59,621 nucleotides of DNA from Gammaproteobacteria bacterium (lineage in GTDB: Bacteria > Pseudomonadota > Gammaproteobacteria > Steroidobacterales > JABDKV01): positions 1-59,621 of the forward strand of contig JABDJB010000007.1 of assembly GCA_013003425.1 (NCBI GenBank), in the 5' to 3' direction. Made by a program: the position numbers and the translations under genes. Below the pieces are notes generated by a model. It searched no databases, had not been told where the DNA came from, and was given only the letters and a program-made list of their open reading frames with translations. Shown in pieces: positions 53,708-59,621 of the stretch (its first letter is position 1; each line of letters starts with the position of its first letter).

Positions 53708-53713
53708 AATGAG

Positions 53714-54283
53714 ATGGCAAATTACAACACCAATGAATTTCGCTCGGGTCTGAAGGTCATGCTCGACGGCGACCCGCACACAATCGTCGACAATGAGTTC
53801 GTAAAGCCCGGGAAAGGCCAGGCATTCAACCGGGTGAGGCTGAAAAACCTCAAGACCGGCCGGGTCATCGACAAGACTTTCAAGTCGGGTGAGTCCATCG
53901 AGGCTGCCGACGTGATGGATACCGAAATGCAGTACCTGTATTCGGATGGCGAGTTTTTTCACTTCATGGTTCCCGACAACTACGAGCAGTTTGCCGCTGA
54001 TGCGGCCGCTGTCGGTGACGCCAGTCAATGGCTGAAGGAAGAAGATATTTGCCTGATTACGCTGTGGAATAATTCGCCGCTTATCGTCGCGCCGCCCAAT
54101 TTTGTCGAGCTGAAGATTACCGAAACGGATCCGGGGGTCCGTGGGGACACCGCGCAGGGCGGCGTAAAGCCGGCAACCCTGGAAACCGGCGCTGTAGTAA
54201 AAGTGCCGCTATTCGTTGAGGAAGGCGACGTCATCAAGGTCGACACCCGATCCGGCGAGTACGTGGGTCGCGCTCGCGACTGA
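53714..54283 (+). CDS. efp: Translation elongation factor P
   Basis: The protein has 189 aa from ATG 53714; the frame is open upstream but conservation begins at '[19 protein letters not shown]'. The modified residue is Lys34 in '[11 protein letters not shown]', as in E. coli, which fits the EpmA gene that follows. Three beta-barrel domains are complete, ending '[31 protein letters not shown]'. EF-P rescues ribosomes stalled at polyproline. Confidence 0.98.
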   Translation: MANYNTNEFRSGLKVMLDGDPHTIVDNEFVKPGKGQAFNRVRLKNLKTGRVIDKTFKSGESIEAADVMDTEMQYLYSDGEFFHFMVPDNYEQFAADAAAVGDASQWLKEEDICLITLWNNSPLIVAPPNFVELKITETDPGVRGDTAQGGVKPATLETGAVVKVPLFVEEGDVIKVDTRSGEYVGRARD

Positions 54284-54290
54284 CACGGTC

Positions 54291-55232
54291 ATGAACTGGC
54301 AACCGGCAGCAGGGCCGGAGGTACTGGCCGCACGTGCCCGGCTGCTGGCGGAAACGCGGGATTTTTTTGTCGAACATGGTGTGCTGGAAGTGCAGACACC
54401 GGTCCTTGTTGGTGGTACCTGCCCGGACCCGGCAGTCCCCAGTATCCCGGCAAGCCCGGCCGGTGGCCGCAGCATGTTTCTGCACACTTCACCCGAGCAC
54501 GCAATGAAACGCCTGCTGTGCGCCGGCAGCGGCGATATCTATCAGGTCTGCCCGGTGTTTCGCGATGGCGAATCGGGCCGGCTGCACAACCCGGAATTCA
54601 CGATGGTCGAGTGGTATCGAACTGGCTTCGACCAGCGCCGCATGGCCCGCGAAACCGTGGCGCTGGTGGCGCGGCTGTTACAGCGTGAACTTGATCCGCT
54701 GGAACTGACCTACGGCGAGGCGTTCAGGCAGACAGTTGGTATCGATCCGCACACTGCGGACGCGGAAAGCCTCGAGCGTGTCTGCCACGAGCACGGCATC
54801 GCCACACCGCAGCAGGCCGATCGCGATGCGCTGCTCGATCTGCTGTTGTCGACCGTTATTGCGACTGGTTTTGCTGCAGATCGCTGCCACGTAGTGTACG
54901 ACTACCCGGCATCCCAGGCTGCGCTGGCGCGCATCAGCGCAACGAAACCTTTCGTGGCGGAACGGTTCGAAGTATTTTTCGGGTCAGTCGAACTGGCCAA
55001 CGGATTTCATGAGTTGAGTGACCCGGCAGAACAGCGCCGGCGTTTTACGGCGGAGCGGCAGCAACATGCCCACGAGCAGGCGCCGCCGCTGGACGAACGG
55101 TTGCTGGCCGCGCTGGATCATGGTTTGCCGGACTGTGCCGGGGTGGCGCTCGGGTTTGACCGCGTGCTGATGCTCGCAACCGGGTGCACCAGCATTGCTG
55201 ATGTATTGAGCTTTCCGTTCGAACGGATTTGA
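54291..55232 (+). CDS. epmA: EF-P lysine beta-lysyltransferase
   Basis: The protein has 313 aa from ATG 54291, 7 bp after efp. It is a class II lysyl-tRNA-synthetase-like catalytic core without the anticodon domain: 'FVEHGVLEVQTPVLVGGTCPDPAVPSI', motif 2 'IYQVCPVFRDGESGRLHNPEFTMVEWYRTGFD', 'VELANGFHELSDPAEQRRRF' and motif 3 'GVALGFDRVLML'. It attaches beta-lysine to EF-P Lys34. EpmB, the lysine 2,3-aminomutase that supplies beta-lysine, is not in the window. Confidence 0.97.
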   Translation: MNWQPAAGPEVLAARARLLAETRDFFVEHGVLEVQTPVLVGGTCPDPAVPSIPASPAGGRSMFLHTSPEHAMKRLLCAGSGDIYQVCPVFRDGESGRLHNPEFTMVEWYRTGFDQRRMARETVALVARLLQRELDPLELTYGEAFRQTVGIDPHTADAESLERVCHEHGIATPQQADRDALLDLLLSTVIATGFAADRCHVVYDYPASQAALARISATKPFVAERFEVFFGSVELANGFHELSDPAEQRRRFTAERQQHAHEQAPPLDERLLAALDHGLPDCAGVALGFDRVLMLATGCTSIADVLSFPFERI

Positions 55233-55233
55233 T

Positions 55234-55680
55234 ATGAGTGATCAGTTTTACACCGCACTTGCAGCTGAAGCACGCGCACTGCTGGAAGGCGAATCCGATG
55301 TGGTTGCCAATGCTGCCAACCTGAGCGCGCTGCTGTATTTGCGCCTGCCGGATGTGAACTGGGCAGGGTTTTATTTTATGCGTGATGGCGAGTTACTCGT
55401 CGGGCCATTCAACGGCAAACCGGCCTGTACCCGCATCGCCCTGGGGCAGGGTGTGTGTGGCGCCGCGATGGCGCAGCAGCAAACCCTGCGAGTGCCGGAC
55501 GTGCATGAATTTGCCGGGCATATCGCGTGCGACGCCGAGTCGCGGTCCGAAATTGTCATTCCACTGGGTGAGCTGGGAGTGCTGGACATCGACAGCCCGT
55601 TACCCGACCGTTTCAGCGCCGCCGATCAGGCCGGTCTGGAGCAGATCGCCGCTATTTACCTGGACTCGATTAGTAACTAG
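55234..55680 (+). CDS. msrC: Free methionine-(R)-sulfoxide reductase (GAF domain)
   Basis: The protein has 148 aa. It is a single GAF domain with 'LPDVNWAGFYFMRDGELLVGPFNGKPACTRIALGQGVCGAAMAQQQTLRVPDVHEFAGHIACDAESRSEIVIPL'. The three Cys (in PAC, GVC and IAC) sit at the catalytic positions of E. coli fRMsr (YebR/MsrC). It reduces free methionine-R-sulfoxide with thioredoxin. It starts one base after the epmA stop and shares a CTAG double stop with the convergent psd. Confidence 0.93.
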   Translation: MSDQFYTALAAEARALLEGESDVVANAANLSALLYLRLPDVNWAGFYFMRDGELLVGPFNGKPACTRIALGQGVCGAAMAQQQTLRVPDVHEFAGHIACDAESRSEIVIPLGELGVLDIDSPLPDRFSAADQAGLEQIAAIYLDSISN

Positions 55681-56498
55681 CGCGCAATCGCGTCGCCCAG
55701 TTGCAGTACGGTTCCGGGTCCGAGGCCTGGTTCGAGCGCCGGCCCGCCGGGTGCGAACAGCACAATCACCGTGGAGCCGACGTTGAACTGCGCCAGTTGC
55801 TGCGCGTGGTCAAATTTCACGGCCGGCTGGTACTCACTGGTGGTGACTTCGCGGCCACGGACGATACCGGCGTGATAGGTTGCAACGCTGCCGACGACCA
55901 TGGCGCCCACCATTACCAAAGCCACCGCGCCGGCGTCGCTGTCGAGGTGAAAAACGACCCGCTCATTGCGCGTGAACAATCCGGGTACAGCACGTGTAGT
56001 CGACGGGCTGACGCTGAACAATCGGCCGGGCACAAATGTCATCCTGCGCAACTGAGCCGCCAACGGCACGTGCACCCGGTGATAATTATGTGGGGCCAGG
56101 TAAATTGTGACAAAGCTGCCGCCATCAAAAGCCCGCGCTTCCTGATCCGATGCCAGCAACTGCGCGACTGAATAGTGCTGGCCTTTCGCCTGCAGCAGGT
56201 TGCCGTCCTTTATCGTCCCGCATTGTGAAATTACGCCGTCGGCGGGCGCGATCACGCAATCGCGCGCAATTGTGCGGGCGGCGGGCTGCAGCGCGCGGGT
56301 GAAAAACGCATTGAAACTGTCGAATGCGGCCGGATCTGACGGATCTGATTCGGCGAGGTCGACCCTGTAGATGCGGCGGAATATTCCGATGAACGGCACC
56401 CGGATAATTGAAAGCTTCGAATTGGCAAGCCAGCCAACGCAGTGCGTCAGCAGGTGTTGCGGCAGGATTGCCTGGATTGTGGCAAATATACGGTCCAT
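55677..56498 (-). CDS. psd: Phosphatidylserine decarboxylase proenzyme
   Basis: The protein has 273 aa. The pyruvoyl self-cleavage site is Gly-Ser in 'AQFNVGSTVIVLF' near the C-terminus. Other motifs: 'PFIGIFRRIYRVDLAES', 'FDSFNAFFTRALQPAARTI', 'VIAPADGVISQCG', 'IYLAPHNYHRVHVPL' and 'PGRLFSVSPSTTRAVPGLFTRNERV'. It converts phosphatidylserine to phosphatidylethanolamine at the inner membrane. It starts one base before the PCuAC stop, so it is in the same transcript as two copper proteins, an unusual arrangement. Confidence 0.97.
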   Translation of the reverse strand: MDRIFATIQAILPQHLLTHCVGWLANSKLSIIRVPFIGIFRRIYRVDLAESDPSDPAAFDSFNAFFTRALQPAARTIARDCVIAPADGVISQCGTIKDGNLLQAKGQHYSVAQLLASDQEARAFDGGSFVTIYLAPHNYHRVHVPLAAQLRRMTFVPGRLFSVSPSTTRAVPGLFTRNERVVFHLDSDAGAVALVMVGAMVVGSVATYHAGIVRGREVTTSEYQPAVKFDHAQQLAQFNVGSTVIVLFAPGGPALEPGLGPGTVLQLGDAIAR

Positions 56499-56924
56499 TT
56501 ACGGTGCATCTTCCCGCACGGTCGCAGACACGTGCAGCGTCGCTCCGTCAGCAAACAGCAGCGTCACAGGTACGATCTCGCCTTTGGTGAATTCACGCTG
56601 CGGCCGCATCAGCATCAGGTGCAGTCCGCCAGGTGCGAACTCGACGCGCTCGTCGGGTGCCAGCTCCAGTTGCTCAACACCGACCATCCTTGAAATGCCG
56701 GCCTCGTCCAGTCGGGTCTCATGAATGCTCACGGCGCCGAAGCCGTCTGCGCTTGCGCCGGTGACAATCACGGGACGTTTCGTCTGGTTGTGCAATTCGA
56801 AATAGCCCGCGGTCATTGACCTGCCCGGCAATGGCGCGCGCACCCACGCTTTTTGTACAGTGACGCTGTCACTGCTGCAGGCGGTGAGCAGTAGCACGCA
56901 CGCGAGCGCAATCGCGCGATTCAT
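56499..56924 (-). CDS. Periplasmic copper chaperone PCu(A)C
   Basis: The protein has 141 aa with lipoprotein signal 'LACVLLLTACSS'. The copper ligands fit the H-M...H-x-M pattern: 'VSIHETRLDEAGISRM' and 'FAPGGLHLMLM'. It delivers Cu(I) to the CuA site or to SCO proteins during cytochrome c oxidase assembly. It overlaps the SCO stop as ATGA, which supports a joint role. Confidence 0.93.
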   Translation of the reverse strand: MNRAIALACVLLLTACSSDSVTVQKAWVRAPLPGRSMTAGYFELHNQTKRPVIVTGASADGFGAVSIHETRLDEAGISRMVGVEQLELAPDERVEFAPGGLHLMLMRPQREFTKGEIVPVTLLFADGATLHVSATVREDAP

Positions 56925-57532
56925 CGCACCAGCGCCCGGTAGTCAGCTTCCAGTGCCCGCATGTCATGCGGCGCGGAAAAAAGCGCCACCAGTTCGGCCT
57001 GTGGATTGACCAGGAACAAGGCCGCGGTGTGCGCCATCGTGTAGTCATCGCCTTCGGGTATCTTGCTGTATGCGACGCCCATGCCCTCCGCGAAGGCGGC
57101 AATCTGCCCGATCTCACCGGTGGCGGCGTTGAACGTGTCGCTGAAACTGGCGATGTAGCGGGCGAGGATGTCCGGCGTGTCGCGCTCCGGGTCCACCGAA
57201 ACCAGCCAGATACGCGGCTGCCGTGCCTGGCCCAGATCCTCAAGGCCCTGAGCCAGGCCACGCAGTTGAAACAGCGTGGTCGGGCAAATGTCGGGGCAGT
57301 GAGTAAATCCGAAAAACAGGATATCCCAGCGGTTGCGAAAGCTGTCCCGGGTGAGCGTCGCGCCGAGGTGATCGACCAGCGTCGCCTGTGGCAGGGGGCG
57401 GGGCGCACTGAATACGGTTGCCGTGGTCATGGGTGGCGGACGATTGAGTACCAGCGCAATACCCAGGCCGGCCGCCAGCGCGCCGATTGCGGTCAGGGCA
57501 ATTATCATTCTGGAGCTATTCATCAATTCCAT
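56921..57532 (-). CDS. SCO1/SenC-family copper protein
   Basis: The protein has 203 aa from ATG 57532; ATG 57523 has a better spaced GGA upstream and may be the real start. One N-terminal membrane anchor is followed by a thioredoxin fold with the copper site 'FGFTHCPDICPTTLFQL' (CxxxC) and the distal His in 'YTMAHTAALFLV'. It metallates or reduces CuA in cytochrome oxidase. It is the first gene of the SCO-PCuAC-psd transcript, with a 58-bp divergent gap to prmB. Confidence 0.95.
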   Translation of the reverse strand: MELMNSSRMIIALTAIGALAAGLGIALVLNRPPPMTTATVFSAPRPLPQATLVDHLGATLTRDSFRNRWDILFFGFTHCPDICPTTLFQLRGLAQGLEDLGQARQPRIWLVSVDPERDTPDILARYIASFSDTFNAATGEIGQIAAFAEGMGVAYSKIPEGDDYTMAHTAALFLVNPQAELVALFSAPHDMRALEADYRALVR

Positions 57533-57590
57533 TCTATCGCGGTGCAGCAGGGCGTTATATCATGACGCGGCATTTCCAACGGGATCGTCC

Positions 57591-58505
57591 GTGCTGCAAG
57601 CCGATGAACTGAAGACAGTGGGTGACCTGGTCCGTTTTGGCGCCAGTCGTCTCAATGCCGCCGGCGTTTGCTTCGGTCACGGCACGGACAATGCTGCCGA
57701 TGAGTCAAGGGTGCTGGTGTTCCATGCCCTGGCGCTGGATTTCGATGTGCCGGCCTACTTCTACCAGGCGCGCGTCACCGCCGACGAACGCGCTGCAGCC
57801 CTCGAGATTATCGAGCGCCGTGTCAGCGACGGCGTTCCTGCGGCGTACCTGACCGGCGAGGCATGGTTTGCCGGACTGCGCTTCGAAATAACGCCTGACG
57901 TGCTTGTGCCGCGCTCACCGATTGCCGAGATGATTCAGGGCGGGTTTGTTCCCTGGTGCGAGCCGGGCACGCTGCAGCGTGCGCTGGATATCGGCACCGG
58001 CAGCGGCTGCATCGCGATTGCCGTTGCCGCTCACCTCGGTGTGGCGACCGATGCGGTGGATATTTCACCGGACGCGCTGGCGGTCGCAAAACAAAACGTC
58101 ACTGCGCATGACCTGGAAGACCTGGTCAATGTTTTCGAGTCGGATGTGTATTCGGGCGTGGCCGGGCAGCGCTATGACCTGATTGTCAGTAACCCGCCAT
58201 ACGTATCGTCAACATCGATGTCGGCATTGCCGGACGAGTATGCCAGCGAGCCACAGCTGGCCCTGGCAGCCGGCAACGACGGGCTGGAAGTTATTCATCG
58301 CATCCTCGCCTCGGCGTGCGACCATCTCACGCCACACGGCGTGCTTGTGGTGGAATCCGGCGAGAGCAGTGCAGCGCTGGTAGCGGCGTATCCCGGGATT
58401 GGCTTCGAGTGGGTCAACTTCCAGCATGGTGGTGGTGGCGTATTCGTGTTGACGGCAGCAGAGCTGGCGCGCTGTCAGGCGCAGCTCAGCGGCAGGTGCG
58501 CCTGA
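57591..58505 (+). CDS. prmB: Ribosomal protein L3 N5-glutamine methyltransferase
   Basis: The protein has 304 aa from GTG 57591 (E. coli PrmB has 310); the open frame continues upstream but only over the SCO gene. HemK-type methyltransferase: an N-terminal helical domain, '[31 protein letters not shown]', SAM motif '[19 protein letters not shown]' and the glutamine-binding 'IVSNPPYVS'. The PRSPI form rather than PRxET favours PrmB over PrmC. It is followed by aroC with a one-base stop/start overlap, the common prmB-aroC pairing. Confidence 0.95.
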   Translation: MLQADELKTVGDLVRFGASRLNAAGVCFGHGTDNAADESRVLVFHALALDFDVPAYFYQARVTADERAAALEIIERRVSDGVPAAYLTGEAWFAGLRFEITPDVLVPRSPIAEMIQGGFVPWCEPGTLQRALDIGTGSGCIAIAVAAHLGVATDAVDISPDALAVAKQNVTAHDLEDLVNVFESDVYSGVAGQRYDLIVSNPPYVSSTSMSALPDEYASEPQLALAAGNDGLEVIHRILASACDHLTPHGVLVVESGESSAALVAAYPGIGFEWVNFQHGGGGVFVLTAAELARCQAQLSGRCA

Positions 58506-59611
58506 TGTCGGGTAATACCTTTGGCAAACTGTTTGCCGTCACCAGCTGCGGCGAAAGCCATGGGCCTGGCCTGTTGTGCATCGTCGACGGCTGCCCGCCC
58601 GGCATGGAGTTGAGCGAGGAGGACATCCAGCAGGACGTCGAGCGTCGGCGTACCGGCAAGTCACGCCACACCAGCCAGCGCCGCGAACCGGACCAGGTGC
58701 AGATCCTGTCCGGACTCTTCGAAGGGCGGACGACCGGTGCGCCGATCGGTTTGCTGGTTCACAACGTCGACCAGAAACCAAAGGACTATCGCAAAATAGC
58801 CAACAGTTTTCGTCCGGGTCACGCGGACTACACCTACCAGCAGAAATATGGTTTCCGCGATTATCGTGGCGGTGGTCGCTCGTCGGCGCGGGAAACAGTC
58901 ATGCGCGTTGCGGCCGGCGCAATCGCGCGCAAGTATCTTGCCTCGCAGTACTCGATCAGCATCGCGGGTTTCCTGGCGCAGATCGGACCTCTGGTGCTCG
59001 ATCCGGTTGATCTTGGCAGCGTCGACGACAACCCGTTTTTTTGCGCCGATCCTGCGCGCGTTGACGAACTGGAAAAATTCATGGACGCGTTACGCAAATC
59101 AGGCGACTCGATCGGCGCTCGCGTAAACGTAGTCGCGCGTGGTGTGCCAGCCGGGTTGGGTGAACCGGTATTCGACAAACTCGATGCGGATATTGCCCGC
59201 GCAATGATGGGAATAAATGCGGTCAAGGGAGTCGAAATCGGCGCCGGCTTCCGCAGTGTGGAACAGAAGGGCACCGAACATCGCGATGAGATTCATCCGG
59301 ACGGCTTTGCCAGCAACCATGCCGGCGGGACGCTTGGCGGTATCTCCAGCGGCCAGGACATCCTGGTGAGCATGGCGTTGAAGCCGACCTCAAGCCTGCG
59401 CCTGCCGTGCGCCAGCATCGACGTGGAAGGAAACCCCGTGGAAGTCGTGACCACTGGCAGGCACGATCCCTGTGTCGGCCTGCGCGCCACGCCCATTGCG
59501 GAGGCCATGCTGGCCCTGGTCCTGATGGACCACATTCTGCGTCATCGGGCCCAGAATGCGGGGGTCATCAGCCCCACGCCGACGATTCCGGCCGGTTCCG
59601 GACCGTATTAA
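58505..59611 (+). CDS. aroC: Chorismate synthase
   Basis: The protein has 368 aa, complete just before the right edge. Motifs: '[33 protein letters not shown]', '[39 protein letters not shown]', '[42 protein letters not shown]' and '[31 protein letters not shown]'. It converts EPSP to chorismate with reduced FMN, the last step of the shikimate pathway. Confidence 0.98.
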   Translation: MSGNTFGKLFAVTSCGESHGPGLLCIVDGCPPGMELSEEDIQQDVERRRTGKSRHTSQRREPDQVQILSGLFEGRTTGAPIGLLVHNVDQKPKDYRKIANSFRPGHADYTYQQKYGFRDYRGGGRSSARETVMRVAAGAIARKYLASQYSISIAGFLAQIGPLVLDPVDLGSVDDNPFFCADPARVDELEKFMDALRKSGDSIGARVNVVARGVPAGLGEPVFDKLDADIARAMMGINAVKGVEIGAGFRSVEQKGTEHRDEIHPDGFASNHAGGTLGGISSGQDILVSMALKPTSSLRLPCASIDVEGNPVEVVTTGRHDPCVGLRATPIAEAMLALVLMDHILRHRAQNAGVISPTPTIPAGSGPY

Positions 59612-59621
59612 GTTCAATTTT

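Noticed and set aside
53543-53713. 57-codon N-terminal extension of efp
   Set aside because: EF-P homology begins exactly at ATG 53714 and places Lys34 correctly; the extension is not conserved and contains the poly-T tract.

Overview
The window is GC-rich, densely coding bacterial chromosome with no phage, insertion-sequence, CRISPR, rRNA or tRNA gene that I can see. The gene set points to a gammaproteobacterium: parE-parC, ettA, htpX, prmB-aroC, efp-epmA, xseB-ispA, and the type IV pilus regulators FimV and FimX. A basal, environmental, aerobic lineage related to Xanthomonadales, Woeseiales or Nevskiales is my guess. The basis is the five-step HutF/HutG histidine pathway, FolE2, a RibBX-type riboflavin enzyme and Xanthomonas/Pseudomonas-like REP units. 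The exact family cannot be fixed from the sequence alone.

Layout. 0-6 kb: the end of a serine hydrolase, an LEA14-like lipoprotein, a methyltransferase, a TGS-domain GTPase, a gamma-glutamyltransferase-like enzyme, a ClbS/DfsB-like protein and glyoxalase I. 6-15.3 kb: a complete histidine degradation set. hutU, hutH and hutI lie on the minus strand, with a DUF4145 gene and a FecR-LysM gene between hutU and hutH. hutF, hutG and a ferredoxin-NADP reductase run divergently on the plus strand. 15.4-19.6 kb: a lipoprotein, a nucleoside hydrolase-ribokinase pair and a membrane TolB-like/TPR protein. 19.7-27.9 kb: ettA diverges from glyA-nrdR-ribD-ribE-ribBX-ribH-nusB-thiL, whose genes mostly overlap or abut. 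27.9-35.5 kb: a copper/silver efflux operon (a small His/Met/Cys-rich protein, cusC, cusB with a fused CusF domain, cusA), then a convergent BNR-type lipoprotein. 35.6-38.9 kb: a Ser/Thr kinase fused to a cyclic-nucleotide-binding domain, then folE2, ispA and xseB. 39-41.4 kb: a rubrerythrin, Fe-S oxidoreductase and DUF3501 operon behind a Fur-family-like operator. 41.5-53.5 kb: parE-parC, fimV, htpX, two membrane proteins (one GT39-like) and fimX. 53.7-59.6 kb: efp-epmA-msrC, the convergent SCO-PCuAC-psd operon, and prmB-aroC.

The genes fall into a few functional themes. Histidine is degraded to glutamate and formate. Riboflavin and folate precursors are made through unusual variants: a RibB whose GTP cyclohydrolase II half has lost its zinc cysteines, and FolE2 rather than FolE. 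Copper is handled in two places, by export (cusCBA) and by delivery to cytochrome oxidase (SCO and PCuAC). Translation is served by ettA, efp, epmA and prmB. The least explained parts are the rubrerythrin/Fe-S/DUF3501 operon and its operator, the kinase-cNMP fusion, the CusB-CusF fusion with its small metal-rich leader protein, and the palindrome-controlled DUF4145 gene.
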